A stretch of DNA of 64,000 bases from Ramlibacter sp. Leaf400 (GTDB lineage Bacteria; Pseudomonadota; Gammaproteobacteria; Burkholderiales; Burkholderiaceae_C): assembly GCF_001424545.1 (NCBI RefSeq), contig NZ_LMQL01000009.1, positions 124,001-188,000 of the forward strand. Direction: 5' to 3'. Both the position numbers and the translations under genes were made by a program. Position 1 is the stretch's first letter. Each line of letters begins with the position of its first letter. Below, in pieces: positions 55,041-64,000 of the stretch. The notes below the pieces were generated by a model. The model worked only from the letters and a program-made list of their open reading frames with translations, was not told where the DNA came from and searched no databases.

Positions 55041-55265
55041 TCAGGAGCGAACGCCGTCGCCTGGCACCCCGACGCCGGCTACCACCGGTGCGAGCGGTGT
55101 GCCGTCCGCGCCGACGAGTTCTATGCCCACTCCGGGCCCGCCCGTGTCAGTGTCGTCCACGCGGCTCGTTTTCGGCGCCCTCATGGACGGCGCGCGTTCG
55201 GCGGCCAGCGATTGCTGCAGCGCGACGCCCGCGGCGACGCCTGCTAGGAAAGTAAACAACCTCAT
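55041..55265 (-). CDS. Small secreted or anchored hypothetical protein
   Basis: 74 residues. MRLFTFLAGVAAGVALQQSL is a signal peptide or anchor, and the rest is Gly/Pro/Asp-rich and probably unstructured. AGGAGC precedes the ATG at 55265. Function unknown. Confidence 0.5.
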   Translation of the reverse strand: MRLFTFLAGVAAGVALQQSLAAERAPSMRAPKTSRVDDTDTGGPGVGIELVGADGTPLAPVVAGVGVPGDGVRS

Positions 55266-55484
55266 TGCATGCTCCTGGTGACGGCATCATTTAGCCGCCC
55301 CGCAGCAGCACTGTGTATCGGACGCAGCCGGGCCGTCTGTAGGAAAAGGCGGTTTCAGAGAGCCGAGCATCACCACCCGGTCGAACGGCGTGAAGTGGCC
55401 CACCGTGCGCTTGGAGCGAGAACAGTTTCAAGTCGCTTGGACTGCTTGCCGTGCACGAGCATCTCGATCGACTATAAGAACGGA

Positions 55485-55691
55485 ATGCTGACTTCAGACC
55501 AGGTTTGCGAACCGGGTTTTTACCGGTACTACGACGCCGGGGGCCACCCGGTAGTGGTGGTTGAGATTGCTCCCGCTGAGGCGCCGGAGCCGCACCTGGA
55601 GGTGCGATTCGAAGGGCGGGAGGAGTGGGTGATGCTCGCCGACCTGTCTGGCAGGTTCGAAGGCCCGCTCAGGAGCGTGGGCGGATCTTGA
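55485..55691 (+). CDS. Small hypothetical protein
   Basis: 68 residues from the ATG at 55485 (MLTSDQVCEPGFYRYYDAGG). It has an alternating strand pattern (HPVVVVEIAPAEAPEPHLEV, VRFEGREEWVMLADLSGRFE) suggesting a small beta fold. The longer upstream frame has shadow composition. The ribosome site is weak. Similar short proteins with a GxYRxxD start occur in Burkholderiales, as I recall. Confidence 0.5.
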   Translation: MLTSDQVCEPGFYRYYDAGGHPVVVVEIAPAEAPEPHLEVRFEGREEWVMLADLSGRFEGPLRSVGGS

Positions 55692-55734
55692 CGACCGTCT
55701 TCAAGGCAGGCGGCGGGGTGGCAACCTGCCGGCC

Positions 55735-56639
55735 ATGAACTCCCTGCAGCCCTTGCGAACCCTGGAAGCCGGCGTGCTCGCCGTCGCGTTCCACGAGTCG
55801 GGCCCGGCGGACGGCCCGCCGGTGTTCCTCATGCACGGCTTTCCGTACGACATCCATGCGTACGCCGAGGTCGCTCCCGCACTCGCGCAGGCCGGCTGCC
55901 GGGTCATCGTTCCCTACCTGCGCGGCTACGGGCCGACGCGGTTCCTGCAGGCGTCCACGCCGCGCTCCGGCGAGCAGGCCGCGCTCGGTGCGGACCTGCT
56001 GGCCCTGATGGACGCGTTGGCGGTCCCGCGGGCCGTGCTGGCGGGGTACGACTGGGGCGGGCGCGCCTGCTGCGTCGTGGCGGCCTTGTGGCCACAGCGC
56101 TGCGCCGGCCTGGTCTCGTACAACAACTACAACATCTTCGACCACGCGCGGGCGATGGAACCCGACACGCCCGGGAGCGAGCGCCAGCTCTGGTACCAGT
56201 ACTACTTCCATTCCGAGCGCGGGCGCGAGGGCCTGCGGCGCCACCGGCGTGATCTCGCGCGCCTCTCTGGGAGACCTGGTCGCCGAGCTGGCGGTTCGAC
56301 GACGCGACGTTCGAGCGCACGGCGGCCGCCTTCGACAACCCGGACTTCGTCGACGTGGTGATCCATTCGTACCGGCACCGCTACAACCTCGTGCCCGGCG
56401 ACCCGGCCTGCGCCGACATCGAGCGGCAACTGGCGATGCAGCCGCCGATCACGGTGCCGACGATCACCTTCGACGGCGCCGACGACGGCGTGCGCCCGCC
56501 CTCGCCCGCCTCCGCGCATGCGCACCGCTTCACCGGAACGCGCGAGCACCACGTGGTGCCCGGCGCGGGCCACAACCTGCCACAGGAAAAGCCGGCAGTG
56601 TTCGCGCAGGCTGTGCTGCGGCTGGTGCGCGGGGGCTGA
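55735..56639 (+). pseudogene. Alpha/beta hydrolase with internal frameshift
   Basis: The first part (from ATG 55735) is an epoxide-hydrolase-like fold: VFLMHGFPYDIHAYAEVAPAL, PYLRGYGPTRFL and nucleophile elbow AGYDWGGRAC, which has Asp as in haloalkane dehalogenases and epoxide hydrolases. Near 56261-56268 (CTCTCT) the frame shifts. After it, WETWSPSWRFDDATFERT, VIHSYRHRYNLVPG and GAGHNLPQEKP continue the protein to a stop at 56639. One lost base would explain the break. It may be a real pseudogene or a sequencing error. Confidence 0.8.
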
Positions 56640-56649
56640 AGGCCGCCGC

Positions 56650-58585
<1,936 letters not shown>

Positions 58586-58594
58586 GAAAGCCCC

Positions 58595-60040
58595 ATGCGC
58601 GTCTTCAGCGGCGGCATCGCCACCGAAACCAACACCTTCGCGCCGATGCCCACCGGGCTCGCGTCGTTCCGCGACCGCGGCTACTTCCCGGCCGGCAAGC
58701 ACCCGGACCACTTCAACTTCTTCGCCGGGCCGCTGTGGGCGGCGCGCCTGCGCGGCAAGGACAGGGGCTGGGATCTCCGGGAAGGGATGATCGCCGCGGC
58801 CCAGCCGAGCGGCACCACCACCCGCGCCGCCTACGAGGAACTGCGCGCCGAGCTCCTGGCGGACCTGCGCAACGCCATGCCGGTCGACATGGTGGTCCTG
58901 GCCCTGCACGGGGCCATGGTGGCCGACGGCTACGACGATTGCGAGGGCGACCTCCTGATGCGCGTGCGCGAGATCGTCGGGCCCGACGTCGTGGTCGGGG
59001 CCGAGCTGGACCCGCACAACCACCTCACCAGCACGATGGTGGAGAACGCCGACGTGCTGGTCTGCTACAAGGAATATCCCCACACCGACGTGCTGGAGCG
59101 CGCGCTGGAGCTGGTGGACCTGTGCGCGGCCAAGGCCGAAGGACGCATCAAGCCCGTTGCCGCGGTGGTCGACTGCCAGATGGCGGTGACGATCCACACC
59201 TCGCGCCAGCCGGCGCGCGCCTTCGTCGACCGCCTCCAGGCGATGGAAGGCAAGGACGGCGTGCTGTCCGTCTCCATCACGCACGGCTTTCCCTGGGGCG
59301 ACGTGCCCGACATGGGCACCAAGGTGCTGGTCTACACCGACGGCGACGCCGCCCAGGCCCGGTCGCTCGCCCGGCAGGTGGCCGACGAGCTGATCGTCAT
59401 GCGGGACCAGCTGCAGCCGCCCAACCCGGGCATCGACGCGGCGCTCGACCAGGCGCTCGCCTTCGAAGGCGGGCCGGTCGTGATCTCCGACGGCGCCGAC
59501 AACGCCGGCGGCGGGGCCGCCAGCGATGCCACCTTCTTCCTGCAGCGCATGGTGGAGCGCGGCGTCACCAGCGCGGCCATCGGCCCTTTCTGGGACCCGA
59601 TCGCCGCGCGCATCGCCGGCGAGGCCGGTGAAGGCGCGCGCCTGCACCTGCGCATCGGCGGCAAGGTCAGCCCGCTCTCGGGCGCGCCGCTCGATCTCGA
59701 ATGCACCGTCAAGCGCGTGGTCCACGAGCACATGCAGACCGGCCTCGCCAACACACCGACGGCGATGGGCGAGAGCGCGCTGGTGGAGCACGACGGCATC
59801 GAGATCCTGCTGTGCTCGCTGCGCAACCAGGCGATGGGCACCGACCTCTTCACCGGCATCGGCTGCGACCTCGCGGCCAAGAAGATCATCGTGGTGAAGT
59901 CCTCGCAGCACTTCCACGCCTCCTACTCGCAGGTGGCCAGGCACGTCATCTACGCGGCCGCGCCCGGCGCCGTGACGCTGGACCTGACCACCCTGCCCTA
60001 CCGCAAGATCAAGCGGCCGAAGTGGCCGATCGACGCCTGA
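58595..60040 (+). CDS. M81 (MlrC-like) metallopeptidase
   Basis: 481 residues, 9 bases after the oxidoreductase. N-terminal VFSGGIATETNTFAPMPTG, VVLALHGAMVADGYDDCEGD, GAELDPHNHLT, GFPWGDVPDMG and the C-terminal LSGAPLDLECTVKRV are typical of M81 proteins. MlrC opens small microcystin fragments, and related enzymes act on odd or D-amino-acid-containing peptides. With the DadA-like oxidase and peptide importer it suggests use of D-residue peptides (inference). Confidence 0.93.
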   Translation: MRVFSGGIATETNTFAPMPTGLASFRDRGYFPAGKHPDHFNFFAGPLWAARLRGKDRGWDLREGMIAAAQPSGTTTRAAYEELRAELLADLRNAMPVDMVVLALHGAMVADGYDDCEGDLLMRVREIVGPDVVVGAELDPHNHLTSTMVENADVLVCYKEYPHTDVLERALELVDLCAAKAEGRIKPVAAVVDCQMAVTIHTSRQPARAFVDRLQAMEGKDGVLSVSITHGFPWGDVPDMGTKVLVYTDGDAAQARSLARQVADELIVMRDQLQPPNPGIDAALDQALAFEGGPVVISDGADNAGGGAASDATFFLQRMVERGVTSAAIGPFWDPIAARIAGEAGEGARLHLRIGGKVSPLSGAPLDLECTVKRVVHEHMQTGLANTPTAMGESALVEHDGIEILLCSLRNQAMGTDLFTGIGCDLAAKKIIVVKSSQHFHASYSQVARHVIYAAAPGAVTLDLTTLPYRKIKRPKWPIDA

Positions 60041-60061
60041 AGAAAACCGAAGGAGAACGCC

Positions 60062-61645
60062 ATGCAAAGACGCACCCTCGCCGCACTCGCCCTCGCAGTG
60101 GGCGCCACCCTCGGCCTGGCCAGCCCCGCCAGCTTCGCGCAGGGCAAGACCCTGAAGGTGGTGGCGCACGCCGACGTGAAGATCCTCGACCCGACCTTCA
60201 CCACCGCCTACATCAGCCGCAACTTCGGCTACATGGTGTACGACATGCCGTTCGGGCTGGACGAGAAGGGCGAGCCCAAGCCGCAGATGGTCGAGAAGTA
60301 CACGACCTCCAAGGACGGCCGGCTGTGGACTTTCACGCTGCGGCCCAACCTCAAGTTCTCCGACGGCAGCCCGGTGCGCGCCGCCGATGCCGTGGCGTCC
60401 ATGCAGCGCTGGACCTCCAAGGACAGCGTCGGCCGCGCCATGACCGCGATCTCCTCGCCCGAGTGGAAGGCGGTGGACGACAGGACCTTCACGCTCACGC
60501 TGAAGGAGCCCTTCGGCATGGTGCTGGAAGGGATGGCCAAGCCGTCCGGCTTCCCGCCGGTGGTGCTGCCCGAGCGGCTCGCCAAGTTGCCGACCACGCA
60601 GCCGCTCACCGAGGTGCTGGGCTCCGGTCCCTACATGTTCAAGCGCGACGAGTGGGTGCCCGGCAACAAGGCGGTGTTCGTGAAGAACCCGCACTACGTG
60701 CCGCGCGCCGAACCTGCCAACGGCCTGGCGGGCGGCAAGAAGGTCACCTTCGACCGCGTCGAGTGGCTCTACATCCCGGACTCCAACAGCGCCGTGGCCG
60801 CGCTGCGCAAGGGCGAGGTCGACCTGATCGAGCAGGTCCCGCCCGACTACATCAACCCCCTGCGCGGCGACGCCAACGTCAAGCTGCTGCCCTCGGGCTC
60901 CTGGCAGGGCTGGATGGTGATGAACCAGCTGCACCCGCCGTTCAACAACCCGAAGGTGCGGCAAGCCGTGCTCAAGGCCGTGAACCAGGACAAGTTCATG
61001 GCCGCCATGGGCTACCCCAAGGACCTGCGCGTGACCCAATGCGCCACGTTCTTCATCTGCGGCAGCGCGAACGAGACCTTCGCCGGTGCCGAGCCCTGGC
61101 GCCAGTCGGACGTGAACAAGGCCAAGCAGCTGCTGGCCGAGTCCGGCTACAAGGGCGAGAAGGTCGTGCTGCTGGTCCCCAGCGACATCACCTACCTCAA
61201 CGCCGAGGCGCTGATGGCCGCGCAGACCATGCGCAGCATGGGCATGAACGTGGACATGCAGACGTCCGACTGGGCCACCATCGGCGCCCGCCGCGCCCGC
61301 AAGGACGCGCCCGACGCCGGCGGCTGGAACATGTACGTCACCGTGGCCGGCAGCTTCGACGCCGACTCGCCGATCACCAACGCGTACCTGAGCGCCGCGT
61401 GCGGCACGGCCCTGCCGGGCTGGCCCTGCGACAAGCAGCTGGACGAGCTGCGCACCGCGTGGCTGAAGGAGACCGATCGCGCCAGGCGCAAGCAGCTGCT
61501 CGACCAGTTCCACGCCCGCGCCTTCGAGGCCCTGCCCTACATCAACGTCGGCCAGTACTCGCCGGCGATGGCGGTGCGCAAGGAGGTCAGGGGCAGCGAG
61601 AAGATGTGGGGCGGCCTGCCCCTGGTCTGGAACCTCGACAAGTAA
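60062..61645 (+). CDS. Oligopeptide-type ABC substrate-binding protein (SBP family 5)
   Basis: 527 residues, AAGGAG upstream. Signal peptide RTLAALALAVGATLGLASPA ends near FAQG. DppA/OppA hallmarks: ISRNFGYMVYDMPFGLDEKG, DGRLWTFTLRPNLKFSDGSP, SGPYMFKRDEWVPGNKAVFV and AVLKAVNQDKFMAAM. It captures short peptides or similar solutes in the periplasm for the permeases encoded downstream. Confidence 0.93.
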   Translation: MQRRTLAALALAVGATLGLASPASFAQGKTLKVVAHADVKILDPTFTTAYISRNFGYMVYDMPFGLDEKGEPKPQMVEKYTTSKDGRLWTFTLRPNLKFSDGSPVRAADAVASMQRWTSKDSVGRAMTAISSPEWKAVDDRTFTLTLKEPFGMVLEGMAKPSGFPPVVLPERLAKLPTTQPLTEVLGSGPYMFKRDEWVPGNKAVFVKNPHYVPRAEPANGLAGGKKVTFDRVEWLYIPDSNSAVAALRKGEVDLIEQVPPDYINPLRGDANVKLLPSGSWQGWMVMNQLHPPFNNPKVRQAVLKAVNQDKFMAAMGYPKDLRVTQCATFFICGSANETFAGAEPWRQSDVNKAKQLLAESGYKGEKVVLLVPSDITYLNAEALMAAQTMRSMGMNVDMQTSDWATIGARRARKDAPDAGGWNMYVTVAGSFDADSPITNAYLSAACGTALPGWPCDKQLDELRTAWLKETDRARRKQLLDQFHARAFEALPYINVGQYSPAMAVRKEVRGSEKMWGGLPLVWNLDK

Positions 61646-61654
61646 ACCCCGCGC

Positions 61655-62593
61655 ATGGGCTACTTCCTGCGGCGCCTGGCCGCCACCCTGCCGGTGATGG
61701 CGGTGGTGGCGGTCGTGGTCTTCCTGCTGATCCACCTCTCGCCCGGCGACCCCGCGGCGCTGATCGCGGGCGACCTCGCCACCACGGAAGACATCGCCCG
61801 GCTGCGCGTGGCGCTGGGGCTGGACCAGCCGCTGTGGAAGCAGTTCCTGCTGTGGACCGGGCGCATCCTCACCGGCGACCTGGGCACGTCGATCTTCACC
61901 AACGTGCCCGTCACGCAGCTGCTCGCGCAGCGGCTCGAGCCCACGCTGTCGATCGCCTTCATCACGATGGCGCTGGCGATCGTGCTGTCGATCCCCCTGG
62001 GCACCCTGGCCGCCTGCAAGGCCGGCGCCTGGATCGACCGCGCGGTGATGGTGTTCTCGGTGCTGGCGTTCTCGGTGCCGGTGTTTCTGGTCGGCTACCT
62101 GCTGATCTACGGCTTCGCCATCCAGCTCGGCTGGTTTCCGGTGCAGGGCTACGTGCGCCTGGCCGAAGGCGGGGTCGGCGGCTGGCTGCGCAGCCTGGTC
62201 CTGCCCTGCACCAACCTCGCGCTGCTCTACATGGCGCTGCTCACGCGCATGACGCGCGCGACGGTGCTGGAAGTGCTGCAGGAGGACTACATCCGCACGG
62301 CCCGCGCCAAGGGCCTGGGCGTGCTCGCCGTGGTCGGCCACGCGCTGCGCAACGCGGCCGTGCCCATCGCCACCACGATCGGCGTGGGCATCGCGCTGCT
62401 GATCGGCGGCGTCGTGGTCACCGAGACCGTCTTCGCAATCCCCGGCGTGGGCCGGCTCGTGATCGACTCCGTGCAGCGCCACGACTACCCGGTGATCCAG
62501 AGCGTGCTGCTCCTGTCGGCCGGCGTCTATGTCTTCATCAACCTTCTGGTCGACCTGAGCTACCGCTTCTTCGACCCGCGCATCCGCTACTGA
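61655..62593 (+). CDS. Peptide ABC transporter permease (DppB type)
   Basis: 312 residues. [20 protein letters not shown] starts the first helix; [15 protein letters not shown] is the conserved periplasmic loop. About six helices and an EAA motif ([20 protein letters not shown]) give the DppB/OppB profile. It pairs with the DppC-type permease six bases downstream. Confidence 0.94.
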   Translation: MGYFLRRLAATLPVMAVVAVVVFLLIHLSPGDPAALIAGDLATTEDIARLRVALGLDQPLWKQFLLWTGRILTGDLGTSIFTNVPVTQLLAQRLEPTLSIAFITMALAIVLSIPLGTLAACKAGAWIDRAVMVFSVLAFSVPVFLVGYLLIYGFAIQLGWFPVQGYVRLAEGGVGGWLRSLVLPCTNLALLYMALLTRMTRATVLEVLQEDYIRTARAKGLGVLAVVGHALRNAAVPIATTIGVGIALLIGGVVVTETVFAIPGVGRLVIDSVQRHDYPVIQSVLLLSAGVYVFINLLVDLSYRFFDPRIRY

Positions 62594-62598
62594 CCCGA

Positions 62599-63488
62599 AT
62601 GTCCGCCGTGCTGCCGCCCACCCCCACCGTGCCGCAGGACGAGGGCTTCGCCCCCGCGCCGCCGCGGCGCTGGCGCTGGCTGCGCAAGAACCCGACGCTG
62701 GTGCTCGGGCTCGTGCTGCTGGTCCTGATGGCCGCCCTGGCCCTGGCCGCGCCCTGGATCGCCACGGCCGACCCGCAGGAGATCGATCCTTCCGCGCGCC
62801 TGCAGGCGCCCGATGCGCAGCACTACTTCGGCACCGATGCCCTGGGGCGCGACGTGTTCAGCCGCGCCGTGCTGGGGGGGCGCGTCTCGCTCATCGTGGG
62901 GCTCTCGGTCGCGGTGCTGGCCTCGGTGCTGGGCGTCGTGCTGGGGCTGGTCGCGGGCTTCGTGCGCTGGGCCGACGGACCGATCATGCGGGTGATGGAC
63001 GGCCTCATGGCGATCCCGGGCATCCTGCTGGCCATCGCGCTCATGGCCGTGACCCGGGCCAGCCTCACCACCGTCATCGTGGCGATCACGGTGCCGGAGA
63101 TCCCGCGCGTCGTGCGCCTGGTGCGCTCGCTCGCGCTCACGCTGCGCGAGCAGCTCTTCGTCGAGGCGGCGCATGCGGTGGGCACGCGGTTGCCGGCCAT
63201 CCTGTCGCGCCACGTCCTGCCGAACATGATCGCACCGCTGGTGGTGCAGGCGACCTTCGTGGCCGCCTCGGCCGTGCTGATCGAGGCGTCGCTCTCCTTC
63301 CTGGGCGTGGGCGTGCCGGCGCAGACGCCCAGCTGGGGCAACATGATGGCCGAGGGCCGCAACGTGGTGGCCGTCGCCTTCCACATCATCCTGTACCCCG
63401 GCCTCCTGCTGGCGGCGACGGTGCTGGCGATCAACATGGTGGGCGACGGGTTGCGCGACGCCCTCGACCCGCGCCTGGCGAGGCAGCT

Positions 63489-63492
<4 letters not shown>
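62599..63492 (+). CDS. Peptide ABC transporter permease (DppC type)
   Basis: 297 residues from the ATG at 62599. A Pro-rich leader is followed by a first helix ([20 protein letters not shown]). [20 protein letters not shown] is the DppC signature, and [20 protein letters not shown] is the EAA loop. Its stop overlaps the GTG of the ATPase gene by 4 bases. Confidence 0.94.

Positions 63493-64000
<508 letters not shown>

Overview
The window is a GC-rich, gene-dense chromosomal segment typical of a soil or plant-associated betaproteobacterium. It looks like Burkholderiales, probably Comamonadaceae (Ramlibacter- or Variovorax-like). The reasons are very high third-position GC, four solitary Bug-family (tripartite tricarboxylate type) periplasmic receptors each beside a catabolic module, and many LysR/MarR/TetR-controlled small-molecule degradation operons. 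I found no rRNA, convincing tRNA, CRISPR array, transposase or integrase. Genus assignment is inference.

Layout. 0-5.7 kb: a partial Tat-exported multicopper oxidase, small membrane proteins, a degenerate J-domain/coiled-coil protein coupled to a DUF4124-like secreted protein, a BrkB/YihY membrane protein and an unknown 378-residue protein. 5.8-8.8 kb: a two-domain KaiC-like ATPase overlapping a hybrid histidine kinase that starts with a pseudo-receiver-like domain. 8.8-16.9 kb: a flavoprotein, a ModA-like binding protein, a DUF938 methyltransferase, a 3-hydroxyisobutyrate-dehydrogenase-like enzyme, a Bug receptor divergent from a cytosine-deaminase-like amidohydrolase, a DUF502 protein and a glycine-zipper protein. 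17-25 kb: a Rut-like operon on the minus strand (binding protein, rutB, rutC, permease, rutD-like, ATPase, rutD, mmsA) with an upstream LysR gene. It has no rutA, rutF, rutE or rutG.

25-39.8 kb: a LysR gene divergent from two exported aldo/keto reductases; a DUF2726-like protein; an orphan ABC ATPase coupled to a DEDDh exonuclease; a MarR gene divergent from a CaiB-type CoA-transferase, CitE-like lyase, 2-hydroxyacid dehydrogenase and Bug module; a Tat-exported sulfite-oxidase-like molybdoenzyme; and a flavin monooxygenase. 39.8-43.7 kb: a visibly AT-richer island with a DUF1353 protein, a coiled-coil membrane protein, a frameshifted HEPN-like pseudogene and a uracil-DNA-glycosylase-family gene.

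43.7-50.9 kb: a nicotinate lower-pathway operon (nicC-like, nicE, nicD, nicX, nicF, Bug receptor, DUF3237) divergent from a TetR gene, with two operator-like sites between them. 51-54.1 kb: a second CitE/CaiB/Bug module. 54.2-56.6 kb: small orphan genes and a frameshifted alpha/beta hydrolase. 56.6-64 kb: an XRE-cupin regulator divergent from a DadA-like oxidoreductase, an M81 (MlrC-like) peptidase and a Dpp-type oligopeptide ABC transporter that runs off the right edge.

How the genes work together. In the Rut-like operon RutB, RutC and RutD would convert ureidoacrylate to malonic semialdehyde, and MmsA could then give acetyl-CoA; the ABC transporter would import the precursor. In the nic operon NicC, NicX, NicD, NicF and NicE would take 6-hydroxynicotinate through 2,5-dihydroxypyridine, N-formylmaleamate and maleamate to maleate and fumarate. 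The two CaiB/CitE modules look like CoA activation followed by retro-Claisen or retro-aldol cleavage of unidentified organic acids delivered by their Bug receptors.
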